A stretch of 64,000 bases of DNA, from assembly GCA_963663315.1 (NCBI GenBank), contig OY760176.1, positions 930,001-994,000 of the forward strand. The letters are read 5' to 3'. Positions 25,839 through 32,723 of this stretch are shown here, in pieces (positions within the stretch are counted from its first letter, which is position 1; every line of letters starts with the position of its first letter). The stretch comes from G963663315 sp963663315. Lineage in GTDB: Bacteria; Pseudomonadota; Gammaproteobacteria; Arenicellales; Poriferihabitantaceae. The notes under the pieces were generated by a model. It was not told the DNA's origin. It saw only the letters and a program-made list of their open reading frames with translations, and made no database searches. The translations under genes were made by a program, and so were the position numbers.

Positions 25839-26012
25839 GGCTGGGAATGCCTGCTTCTCGCCACAGCATACTTCAAGACCGCGATCCCACCGTGGGCCAA
25901 GTCTGATAGCTTGTCTATAATGGCGCAGAAGCCCAACGTAAAGGCACAGTAAGACGCTGGATTGATTGACATTTGCACTCAACAGAGTGCGCCACAAAAA
26001 GAGCATCGGCTA
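25839..26012. other. intergenic, nothing recognised
   Basis: Between the kinase stop and the tRNA-Ser-like copy. No coding similarity is seen; in particular no tRNA-Arg, which follows tRNA-Ser in some relatives. Confidence 0.4.
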
Positions 26013-26099
26013 TGGCGGAGAGAGGGATTCGAACCCTCGATACGCTATTAACGTATACTCCCTTAGCAGGGGAACGCCTTCAGCCGCTCGGCCATCTCC
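26013..26099 (-). tRNA. tRNA-Ser(GCU)-like copy with shortened acceptor stem, probably a pseudo-tRNA
   Basis: Nearly the whole tRNA-Ser of 30935-31025 is repeated, with anticodon GCT, the long variable arm, the TTCGAA T-loop and a CCA-like end. Differences: GA is missing from the 5' acceptor strand and TC from the 3' strand, so GGAGA pairs with TCTCC (5 bp instead of 7), and one base at the top of the anticodon stem changes C to T (a tolerated G-U pair). The paired losses keep the stem but make it too short for a normal tRNA. Its 5' edge runs into a truncated protein gene. Confidence 0.6.
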
Positions 26100-26269
26100 A
26101 TTTCGCTGGAGTCTTCTCCGGTTTCTTTGAAATAATTGTAATCAATCTGGTCTGATTTATGCCTCTTACGGTCTTTTTCGTGAAAGAGCGAACCATGATC
26201 AACTCCAAGATGATTTTTACTGTAGGTGAGCGTAATTTCACCAATATCTAATCTAATTTCCGTTCCCAT
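26100..26269 (-). pseudogene. truncated gene, probable HEPN/Toprim-associated N-terminal domain
   Basis: Starts ATG 26269, nine bases after the Fic stop, and encodes about 56 native-looking residues: MGTEIRLDIGEITLTYSKN, then DHGSLFHEKDRKR and DQIDYNYFKETGED. From memory this resembles the N-terminal module of HEPN/Toprim-associated proteins from defence loci, which are several hundred residues long. The frame continues into the tRNA-like copy (through EMEMAERLKAFPC) and stops at 26063, so the real C-terminus was replaced. The junction lies in GGAGATGGCC, which both partners could share. Confidence 0.5.
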
Positions 26270-26277
26270 CTGGCGCC

Positions 26278-27249
26278 TTATAATTTATTCTTGATCTCAT
26301 GCAGCGTAAATCGCTGCTCTTTCAACACATGAATTTGCTTGATCCGTTCAATCATCTCTGGAGCGTAAAGCTGATATCCGGCCTCGGTGAGTTCTGCCAC
26401 TTCAAGCAATCCTTCCCTGGTCCAGTGGCGGATAGTGGAATTGCTTTCCCCAACCTGTTTTGCTAACTGACCGATTTTCAACAAAGCATCATTTGCTGGC
26501 TGCGCAGCATCCTCACCCGCAGCCGCTTTGAGCCAGATATCCAGTGAGCGATCCACGGCCCTTGCAATAATATTGAAATAGTCATCTTTCGGGCCGCCAA
26601 GCTGAGCTCTTTCCAGCGAGCCTATATAAGCCAAACGGTCACGCTTACGGATAATAGCAGCCGGATATCCTGTCATTAAAAGGATCATATTCATCAGTAA
26701 ACGGGCAATACGACCATTTCCGTCAACGAAGGGGTGAATGGTAACGAGCCGGTAATGTGCTTCTGCGGCCAGTTCCACCGGATGGAGGCTGTGTTCTTTT
26801 TCAAGCCATTCGACAAATTCAGCCATCAGATCAGGGACCTTGCGTGGATTTGGCAACACAACTGTTGAGCCGGAAATTCGTACAGATACAGAGCGATAAC
26901 GCCCGGCATTTGTATAATCAATACCTCTTAGAATAGTGTCGTGAATATGGAGAATATCCTTTTCCGTCAGACTGGTTGGTTTGCGCTTGACCTGTTCTTT
27001 AACCCAATCCAGTGCATGAGCGTGGTTGGTCGCTTCCAGATGTTCGATTAGTGACTTACCGCCAACCGTCAGACCCTTTTCAACCACCAGCGCTGTTTCA
27101 CGTCGGGTGAGCGTATTTCCCTCAATAGCATTGCTGGTATAGGTCAACTCTACCCGAAACCAGTCATCCAGATTACAGACAAGGGCATCCGGTAATGGAC
27201 AAAAGCCGTCCAGGCGCTTCTTTTTTTCAGTCAAATAATCATATTTCAT
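26278..27249 (-). CDS. Fic-domain AMPylase-type protein with C-terminal MerR HTH
   Basis: A 323-residue Fic protein. The inhibitory helix motif SNAIEGN ([S/T]xxxE[G/N]) is at about 39-45, the catalytic HPFVDGNGRIAR at 172-183, and a MerR-like winged helix (IGQLAKQVGESNSTIRHW to the end) at about 258-323. Fic enzymes transfer AMP or other nucleotides to protein hydroxyls, restrained by the inhibitory Glu. ATG 27249 is preferred to TTG 27258. A near-perfect 20-base dyad just upstream (27261-27280) is the probable target of its own HTH. The truncated HEPN/Toprim-like gene follows in the same operon; hipBA diverges. Confidence 0.9.
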   Translation of the reverse strand: MKYDYLTEKKKRLDGFCPLPDALVCNLDDWFRVELTYTSNAIEGNTLTRRETALVVEKGLTVGGKSLIEHLEATNHAHALDWVKEQVKRKPTSLTEKDILHIHDTILRGIDYTNAGRYRSVSVRISGSTVVLPNPRKVPDLMAEFVEWLEKEHSLHPVELAAEAHYRLVTIHPFVDGNGRIARLLMNMILLMTGYPAAIIRKRDRLAYIGSLERAQLGGPKDDYFNIIARAVDRSLDIWLKAAAGEDAAQPANDALLKIGQLAKQVGESNSTIRHWTREGLLEVAELTEAGYQLYAPEMIERIKQIHVLKEQRFTLHEIKNKL

Positions 27250-27260
27250 AAAAAACAATA

Positions 27261-27280
27261 AACCATAACGTTACGGTTTA
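27261..27280 (-). promoter_or_regulatory. palindromic operator before the Fic gene
   Basis: AAACCATAACGTTACGGTTT is an 18/20 perfect dyad centred 20 bases upstream of the Fic start codon. The encoded protein has a MerR-type HTH, and MerR proteins bind dyads in promoter spacers, so autoregulation is a reasonable inference. Confidence 0.55.
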
Positions 27281-27350
27281 CAAGTGAAATATGAAACCCG
27301 GATGAGTTTTCACTGGGTTGTTGCAATCCCAGGATAACATGTACGCCACC

Positions 27351-27408
27351 TTGACTATTTCTATACTAACACTATAATATCAGTATTGACAATAAATTGT
27401 ATGATACT
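27351..27408 (+). promoter_or_regulatory. hipBA promoter and operator
   Basis: TTGACT at 27351-27356 and TATAAT at 27373-27378, 16 bases apart, make a good sigma-70 promoter. Downstream, 27382-27408 is an interrupted dyad (AGTAT..ACAAT-AA-ATTGT...ATACT) that is a likely HipB operator covering the transcription start. Confidence 0.55.
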
Positions 27409-27414
27409 AATACA

Positions 27415-27723
27415 ATGACATCACTTATAACCATATCCAAGGCGCAGCACCAGCTCAGAAATCACCTGAAAGCAAGGCGTTTGCAGCAGGGTTTGACACA
27501 AGAAGGTCTGGCTAAAAGAGCCGGAGTAAGCCTGCCAACATTACGCAAGTTTGAGCAGAAAGGCCTGATTTCCCTGGAGTCCTTTCTCAAGCTCTTGATG
27601 GTGCTGGATGGGCTTGAGAGCGTCGTCAATGTACTAAACCCGGGTGAAGAGAATTTCCAATCCATTGATGATGTGTTGGAGGCCGGACAGAAAAAAGAAC
27701 GTAAAAAGGGATGGCGCACGTGA
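27415..27723 (+). CDS. hipB: HipB-type XRE antitoxin
   Basis: A 102-residue Cro/CI-type helix-turn-helix protein. LRNHLKARRLQQGLTQEGLA followed by KRAGVSLPTLRKFEQKG (about 12-48) is the HTH, followed by a hydrophobic dimer segment and a basic tail. ATG 27415 is preferred over a TTG six codons upstream. The 3' end overlaps hipA by 13 bases, as in other hipBA operons. Its C-terminal tail sequence recurs in the remnant at 24241-24285. It should repress the operon and hold HipA inactive. Confidence 0.9.
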   Translation: MTSLITISKAQHQLRNHLKARRLQQGLTQEGLAKRAGVSLPTLRKFEQKGLISLESFLKLLMVLDGLESVVNVLNPGEENFQSIDDVLEAGQKKERKKGWRT

Positions 27724-28964
27724 GTTATGAACCCATCAATCTGATTAAAATCAGCCTCTCGTTTGATAACACGGTTATTGCTGTTGGGAAAATGGCGCGT
27801 CGGGAACGCAAGATTTATTTCGAATATGATGCCTCATTTATTGAGCGCGATATGGAAGTTTCACCAATCAGATGCCCTTTGAAGCCCGGCGTACAAACAT
27901 TCGATCCTTTTTTATTTGAAGGTCTTCCGGGTGTCTTTAACGATAGTTTGCCTGATGGCTGGGGGCGTTTATTGCTGGATCGCAATATGCGTCTGGAAGG
28001 TATTATACCCAATCAGCTCTCGCCGCTGGACCGTCTGGCTCATGTCGGACATACAGGCATGGGGGCGTTGATCTATGAGCCTTATCATGGCGGGAACACA
28101 CCTCCGGGACACATTAATCTTGATACGCTGGCAACTCATGCAAAACAGGTGCTTGAAGGCGAAGCAACCGATGTATTGAAGGAGCTTTTATTGCTCAACG
28201 GTTCATCTGCCGGAGCGCGTCCCAAGGCTATGATTGGTGTTAGTCATAACAGGAAAGAGATCGTTCATGGTATTTACGACCTGGGAGACGGATACGATCC
28301 ATGGCTGGTCAAATTTCCTGATGTGAATGATGGGTTGGATGCAGGCGCTATCGAATACGTCTACGCACTGATGGCCAAAGAAGCTGGTTTGCAGATGGAG
28401 GACATTCATCTGTTCCCATCAGACAAAGGTCCAGGCTTTTTTGCGACGAGGAGATTTGATCGGCGTGATGGCAAACGGTTGCATAGTCACACCGCATGCG
28501 GGCTGCTCCATTCCGATTTCAGAACGCCATCGCTTGATTATGAAGACCTGATAGCATTAACCATGATCCTGACCAGAGATATACGTGAAGCGGAAAAGAT
28601 GTATCGTCTGTCTGTGTTCAACGTACTGGCACATAACCGCGATGACCACGCTAAAAACTTCAGTTTCCTGATGGACCATAATGGTGACTGGAAACTCTCT
28701 CCAGCGTATGATCTGACTTTTTCCTCTGGTCCTCGTGGTGAGCAAAGCTCCATGGTTATGGGTGAAGGAAAAAATCCAGGTAAAGCTGATCTCATCAGGC
28801 TGGGTCTGGAAGCCAAATTGCCCCGTAAGAAAATTGATGAAGCCATTGAGAAAACAAAATCAGCAATTGGGCGCTGGCGTGAATTGGCAAGTACGTATGG
28901 TGTTGGTCTCGATAATATTGAGTTCATAGCATCCAGAATCATTACCTCCAGCAGTAAGGCATAA
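27711..28964 (+). CDS. hipA: HipA-type serine/threonine kinase toxin
   Basis: A 417-residue HipA. The N-subdomain covers about 1-110, SSAGARPKAMIG (165-176) is the ATP-loop segment that carries the autophosphorylation serine region in this family, catalytic HNRDDHAKNFSF is at 308-319, and the metal-binding SPAYDLTFS at 330-338. The family phosphorylates glutamyl- or other tRNA synthetases and triggers (p)ppGpp-dependent growth arrest. All motifs are intact. A tRNA-Ser-like repeat begins 12 bases after the stop. Confidence 0.93.
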   Translation: MAHVSYEPINLIKISLSFDNTVIAVGKMARRERKIYFEYDASFIERDMEVSPIRCPLKPGVQTFDPFLFEGLPGVFNDSLPDGWGRLLLDRNMRLEGIIPNQLSPLDRLAHVGHTGMGALIYEPYHGGNTPPGHINLDTLATHAKQVLEGEATDVLKELLLLNGSSAGARPKAMIGVSHNRKEIVHGIYDLGDGYDPWLVKFPDVNDGLDAGAIEYVYALMAKEAGLQMEDIHLFPSDKGPGFFATRRFDRRDGKRLHSHTACGLLHSDFRTPSLDYEDLIALTMILTRDIREAEKMYRLSVFNVLAHNRDDHAKNFSFLMDHNGDWKLSPAYDLTFSSGPRGEQSSMVMGEGKNPGKADLIRLGLEAKLPRKKIDEAIEKTKSAIGRWRELASTYGVGLDNIEFIASRIITSSSKA

Positions 28965-28976
28965 GATTTTCCCGGA

Positions 28977-28987
28977 TGGCGGAGAGA
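28977..28987 (-). repeat. possible short tRNA-Ser 3'-end repeat
   Basis: TGGCGGAGAGA matches the CCA end plus part of the acceptor strand of tRNA-Ser in the same orientation as the other copies. At 11-12 bases it could be chance, but it falls exactly at the end of hipA. Confidence 0.35.
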
Positions 28988-29112
28988 TGGAGTATCTATT
29001 GAGCGCGGTAACGACTGGTCCGATTATGTGAACTTCAAAGCGCACCTTGCTTGACTCTGTAAATAATTCTGCGTAAATAGTCATCAGCTATACTTTCCAC
29101 AAGAGGGAAAAG

Positions 29113-29277
29113 ATGACCAAGCTAACCAAAAAACAAGAATCCCTGCTCAACGAGCGCCACGGCGAAATCCGCGACCGTTCCAGCGAAGGTCAACGCTACC
29201 GACTGGCTGGGCTCAATCTCCTGGCTGTGCGATCGATATCTACAGGAATGTCCGCTCAGACTGTAAACGAGGCTTAA
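29113..29277 (+). pseudogene. Tn3-family transposase C-terminal remnant
   Basis: A 54-codon frame reading HGEIRDRSSEGQRYRLAGLN matches the late Tn3 transposase motif (GEIRDRSFE-QRYRASGLNLV), after which similarity stops where the usual WNTVYL motif would follow. Neither the rest of the transposase nor terminal repeats are visible. It is debris of a transposon between hipA and the pRiA4b-type gene. Confidence 0.6.
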
Positions 29278-29314
29278 GCGTGGGATTTCGCCCCCTGCCG
29301 GACTTGACCCCTTC

Positions 29315-29926
29315 ATGATCGAGCCCATCGCACGCGTCAGAATCGAGCTCCGGGAGATCGAACCGACACTCTGGCGGCGCGTCGACGTCCCGCTCACCTC
29401 CACCCTGCTGGCCCTGCACAACATCATCCAGATCACCGTTGGCTGGACCGATTCGCATCTGTTCGATTTCGTCGTCGGCGATCGCGTCTACAGCGAGATC
29501 GTTCCCGACGACGAGTTATTCGGGCGCACGGTCTACAACGCGGCTGGGATCCGACTCAGAACCCTCATCGACCGAGGCGTCAAGCGACTCCTCTACGTCT
29601 ACGACTTCGGTGACAACTGGCGCCACGACATCATCATTGAGGAGATCCGAGACGGGGAGGCGGACGTCGACTATCCAGCATTCGTCGCTGGCAAGCGGCG
29701 CTGCCCGCCCGAGGATGTCGGAGGCGTCTCCGGTTTCATGCAGTTTCTCGAGGCGGCCCTCAATCCGCTCCACGACGAGCACGAAGAGATGCTGGCTTGG
29801 TATGGGAAGCCCTTCTACCGCGACGATATTGACGAGCGGTACGTGCGCATGGCGCTCACCGCCATTGCCAACCGACGTCGCGGCGTCCTGATGCGCCATC
29901 GCGCGCGCGGTGACTCCACACGTTAA
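29315..29926 (+). CDS. plasmid pRiA4b ORF-3 family protein
   Basis: A 203-residue protein of the pRiA4b ORF-3 (IS1096 passenger-like) family: RIELREIEPTLWRRVDVP at the start, LHNIIQITVGWTDSHLFDF, YVYDFGDNWRHDIIIE in the middle, and CPPEDVGGVSGFMQFLEA. The family is common on plasmids and next to transposons, and its function is not established. The gene is clearly more GC-rich than its neighbours and follows a Tn3 transposase remnant, so it was probably delivered by that transposon. A GCTGCA-TAG-TGCAGC hairpin (29939-29953) follows the stop. Confidence 0.85.
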   Translation: MIEPIARVRIELREIEPTLWRRVDVPLTSTLLALHNIIQITVGWTDSHLFDFVVGDRVYSEIVPDDELFGRTVYNAAGIRLRTLIDRGVKRLLYVYDFGDNWRHDIIIEEIRDGEADVDYPAFVAGKRRCPPEDVGGVSGFMQFLEAALNPLHDEHEEMLAWYGKPFYRDDIDERYVRMALTAIANRRRGVLMRHRARGDSTR

Positions 29927-30080
29927 CCGTCAAACCACGCTGCATAGTGCAGCAGAATGATGTACTCCTGCGGGTGCCGGACGGAATGAGGATTCTGTCA
30001 CGCACCACTCAACAAACGATTTCATGAGAATCTAACTGGACATCAACCACTTGATATATTTAATCGTTAGCCCGCGTCCT

Positions 30081-30395
30081 TTACGATGTTCTGGCAACTG
30101 CCTCCCAGTGTTTCACGTTTTCTGCGATGATCTTGCCGGATTCTTCCTCCGCCACACGCAACTCGTAGGTTTTCTGAAGGTTTAACCACACCTGTGGGGT
30201 TGTCCCGAAAAACTTCGACAGCCGTAATGCGGTATCGGCCGTAATGCCTCGTTGCCCTTTCAAAATGGCAGTGACCCGATTGGCTGGCACCGCCATGGCC
30301 TTGGCCATCAAATTGGCGTTCAACCCGAGTTCTTCAAGTTCCTCGCGCAAAATTTCGCCCGGATGCACCGGTCGCATACCGTTTTTTACACTCAT
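30081..30395 (-). CDS. higA: HigA-type antitoxin
   Basis: A 104-residue XRE-type addiction-module antidote. MRPVHPGEILREELEELGL at the start and the HTH MAKAMAVPANRVTAILKGQR then GITADTALRLSKFFGTTPQVW are diagnostic of HigA. ATG 30395 is chosen over an in-frame TTG immediately after higB. The toxin gene precedes it, the reverse of most toxin-antitoxin pairs but normal for higBA. Confidence 0.92.
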   Translation of the reverse strand: MSVKNGMRPVHPGEILREELEELGLNANLMAKAMAVPANRVTAILKGQRGITADTALRLSKFFGTTPQVWLNLQKTYELRVAEEESGKIIAENVKHWEAVARTS

Positions 30396-30410
30396 AAGCT
30401 CTACCCTCAA

Positions 30411-30689
30411 TCAATGATAGTCAACAATCTCCACATCGTATGGCCCATCGTCTTTCCAGCAAAAACAAATTCGCCATTGCTGATTGATCCGAATACTATA
30501 CTGCCCTGCCCGACTGCCGGATAATCGCTCCAGTCGATTACTCGGCAAACCGGCCAAATCCTGCAACGCTTCGACAGAATCCAAAACCGTCAATCGCCGT
30601 GCCGTCTGATCAGCAAACCCCTGGAAGCCCCGAACCCGCGCACCAGAGAAAAAACGTTCGGTCCTGCGGTCCTTAAAGCTTCGAATCAT
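30411..30689 (-). CDS. higB: HigB-type RelE-superfamily toxin
   Basis: A 92-residue RelE-fold mRNA interferase: MIRSFKDRRTERFFSGAR at the start, a central LQDLAGLPSNRLERLSGSRA and the QYSIRINQQWRICF strand that ends in the DVEIVDYH tail. The family cleaves mRNA on the ribosome. ATG 30689 fits the conserved family start; another ATG six codons upstream falls inside the operator palindrome. It is followed by higA after 15 bases. Confidence 0.92.
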   Translation of the reverse strand: MIRSFKDRRTERFFSGARVRGFQGFADQTARRLTVLDSVEALQDLAGLPSNRLERLSGSRAGQYSIRINQQWRICFCWKDDGPYDVEIVDYH

Positions 30690-30691
30690 AG

Positions 30692-30710
30692 AATATGATA
30701 CTAGCATATT
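30692..30710 (-). promoter_or_regulatory. higBA operator dyad
   Basis: AATATG-ATACTAG-CATATT, a 6-bp perfect dyad directly before higB. ATCGTAAA occurs twice just further upstream. HigA or the HigBA complex probably binds here; inferred from position. Confidence 0.45.
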
Positions 30711-30934
30711 TTACGATCTACGTAATACATAAAATGTGAATTATTTACGATTCTACCCAAGCGGAATCGCTTTTGGCTGACTATCTCTCCGGGAAGGTTA
30801 GTTTCGAGCAGGTCATCAAATCGTCTGCGGGGCGCCCCACCTGCCAACGCATATGAAGCGTCGTCTCCTATTCATCGGCCAGAGTTGACCAGCGACATGA
30901 AGATCTTGAAGGTGGACAATTCAGTTGCTGCGGG

Positions 30935-31025
30935 TGGCGGAGAGAGAGGGATTCGAACCCTCGATACGCTATTAACGTATACTCCCTTAGCAGGGGAGCG
31001 CCTTCAGCCGCTCGGCCATCTCTCC
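30935..31025 (-). tRNA. tRNA-Ser(GCU)
   Basis: A complete class II tRNA of 91 bases with CCA encoded. The acceptor is GGAGAGA/TCTCTCC, anticodon GCT in CCTGCTAAGG, a long variable arm TATACGTTAATAGCGTA and T-arm GAGGGTTCGAATCCCTC. It reads AGC/AGU codons. It lies 65 bases downstream of csrA, its usual neighbour in gammaproteobacteria. Its 3' end is the source of the repeats at 24322 and 26013. Confidence 0.95.
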
Positions 31026-31090
31026 GTTACTGATGGGCACAGCGTCCCGCATGCCGATGTTATCGGCCAGAACGATTTGATTAAAACCTG

Positions 31091-31360
31091 TCAGACGTTG
31101 TGCGGGTCACCGCTATCATCGTACTCATGTTGGCGATAGTTTCCATCGTCATCATGATCGTCATCGTCATCGTCATCGTGGTTGTCAGTACCGTCTTGCT
31201 CATGCTTGATGCGGTAATAAATTTCCTCCCGATGGACAGGAACTTCTTTGGGTGCGTTAATTCCGATTCGAACTTGTGTTCCACGAACGCCTAGAACGGT
31301 TAAACGAACATCATCACCAATATACACGGATTCGCCGATTCGGCGGGTAAGGATCAACAT
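31091..31360 (-). CDS. csrA: carbon storage regulator CsrA with acidic C-terminal tail
   Basis: Residues 1-54 are an ordinary CsrA/RsmA: MLILTRRIGESVYIGDDVRL, GVRGTQVRIGINAPKEVPVH, with the RNA-contact Arg44 in VHREEIY. It binds GGA motifs in mRNA leaders. Typical CsrA ends near 61-65 residues; this one has 89, and residues 57-72 are an Asp/His run (DNHDDDDDDDHDDDGN) encoded by a GAT/GAC-type trinucleotide repeat at about 31145-31190. Such a tail would add strong negative charge and possible metal binding, and could change in length by slippage. GGGAG lies about 10 bases before the ATG. lysC is upstream and tRNA-Ser downstream. Confidence 0.93.
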   Translation of the reverse strand: MLILTRRIGESVYIGDDVRLTVLGVRGTQVRIGINAPKEVPVHREEIYYRIKHEQDGTDNHDDDDDDDHDDDGNYRQHEYDDSGDPHNV

Positions 31361-31491
31361 TTTGTCATGCTCCCGTTTTGATTACAATTTGACTGATATT
31401 CACATTCGTCAACCTGTGGTCTACCTTCGACACCCTAAATATCAGCTTCCAGCATAAAAAACTTCTGTATTCAGTTCTATACCTCGTAGTC

Positions 31492-32715
31492 TCACCTGCT
31501 GATTTGATCAAGCTCGAACGCATTATGCAATGCTCTAACTGCAAGCTCGGCGTATTCTTTGTCGATAGTAACAGAAATCTTTATTTCAGACGTGGAAATC
31601 ATCTGAATATTGATTCCCTTCTCTGACAGTGCATGAAACATCCTGGTTGCAATTCCGGCATGTGACCGCATACCCACACCCACCACTGAAATTTTCGCAA
31701 GATTGGTGTCTCCGGCCAGAGTCTCGGCATCAAGCGATTTTACAATCGGGTCGAGTATGTCAATACTTCTCTGCAGATCATCCTGATTGATGGTAAATGT
31801 AAAATCCGTTAATCCATTGAGTCCGACATTCTGGACGATCATGTCCACAATGATATGGGAATCGGATATCGGGCCTAATAGGCTGTAAGCAATACCTGGT
31901 CTGTCGGGCACACCGCGAATTGTGATCTTCGCTTCATTATCTATCGAAGTAATACCCGAAATTAAAGGTTTTTCCACTGTATTATCCTCACAACTGATCA
32001 ATGTTCCCGGGCCGGGCTCAAAAGAAGAAAGTACTCTGAGGGGAACATTATATTTGCTCGCAAATTCAACAGATCGAATTTGCATTACTTTCGCACCCGC
32101 ACCCGACAATTCCAGCATTTCTTCAAATGTGATCCTGTCCAGCCTGTGCGCATTTTCCACCACCCGAGGGTCGGCAGTATAAACTCCATCTACATCGGTG
32201 AATATTCTGCATTCATCGGCTTTGAGCGCCGCAGCCATGGCAACGGCTGTGGTGTCAGAGCCGCCTCTCCCCAAAGTGGTTATTTTGTTCTCATTGCTAA
32301 CTCCCTGAAAACCTGCAATAACGACAACTCTCCCCTGTTCCAGGTCGCAGAGTACATTCTCCGTGTCGATATTTTCAATCCTTGCCTTGCCATGAAGACT
32401 GTCTGTCAGAATCGGAATCTGAAACCCGGTATAGGAACGGGCCGACACCCCGAGCTCCTGCAGCGCCATCGACAACAATGCAATGGTGACCTGCTCCCCT
32501 GTGGTCACCAGGGTATCCATTTCCCGGGATGACGGGCGGGCAGAAATCTGATTGGCCAGGGCAATCAGGCGGTTGGTTTCCCCGCTCATTGCAGATGCCA
32601 CTACCACCAGCTTATCGCCCTTTTCAACGCTTTTGATGATATTTTCGGCGACAGCCTGAATCCGTTCTACGGATGCAACCGATGTGCCACCATATTTTTC
32701 GACGATGAGTGCCAA
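31492..32715 (-). CDS. lysC: aspartate kinase
   Basis: A 407-residue monofunctional aspartokinase. MALIVEKYGGTSVASVERI at the start, GRGGSDTTAVAMAAAL in the kinase domain, and two ACT-type regulatory segments in the last third (VPDRPGIAYSLLGPISD and KISVVGVGMRSHAGIATRMF). It phosphorylates aspartate for lysine, threonine and methionine synthesis and should be feedback-regulated through the ACT pair. The start is a TTG at 32715, which matches the family N-terminus and leaves 8 bases to the alaS stop; longer frames would overlap alaS. Confidence 0.95.
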   Translation of the reverse strand: MALIVEKYGGTSVASVERIQAVAENIIKSVEKGDKLVVVASAMSGETNRLIALANQISARPSSREMDTLVTTGEQVTIALLSMALQELGVSARSYTGFQIPILTDSLHGKARIENIDTENVLCDLEQGRVVVIAGFQGVSNENKITTLGRGGSDTTAVAMAAALKADECRIFTDVDGVYTADPRVVENAHRLDRITFEEMLELSGAGAKVMQIRSVEFASKYNVPLRVLSSFEPGPGTLISCEDNTVEKPLISGITSIDNEAKITIRGVPDRPGIAYSLLGPISDSHIIVDMIVQNVGLNGLTDFTFTINQDDLQRSIDILDPIVKSLDAETLAGDTNLAKISVVGVGMRSHAGIATRMFHALSEKGINIQMISTSEIKISVTIDKEYAELAVRALHNAFELDQISR

Positions 32716-32723
32716 AATAATGA

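Larger units (their letters stand above)
24322..30948. mobile_element. composite genomic island region anchored at tRNA-Ser(GCU)
   Basis: The region from the 19-base repeat to the tRNA-Ser gene beside csrA is divided by direct repeats of the tRNA 3' end at 24322, 26013 and perhaps 28977. It carries a kinase, Fic, hipBA, a pRiA4b ORF-3 family gene, higBA, a truncated HEPN/Toprim-like gene and a Tn3 remnant. Known integrative elements insert at tRNA 3' ends and leave such repeats; the absence of any integrase makes this a remnant or an element mobilised in trans. The boundaries are inferred. Confidence 0.6.

Noticed and set aside
25973..26155. Small plus-strand frame reading GIRTLDTLLTYTPLAGERLQ
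   Set aside because: It is the antisense of the tRNA-Ser-like copy, a well-known false protein call.
29315..29926. Other long frames opposite or within the pRiA4b-type gene
   Set aside because: High GC removes stop codons; only the chosen frame shows family motifs.
29939..29953. GCTGCA-TAG-TGCAGC hairpin after the pRiA4b-type gene as a terminator
   Set aside because: No T-run follows, so a terminator call is not supported.
30885..31139. Plus-strand frame with the same GIRTLDTLLTYTPLAGERLQ segment
   Set aside because: Antisense of the functional tRNA-Ser gene.
31100..31294. Plus-strand hydrophobic frame opposite csrA (Ile/Val/Met-rich)
   Set aside because: It is the complement of the Asp/His repeat of csrA; the apparent membrane segment is a codon artefact.
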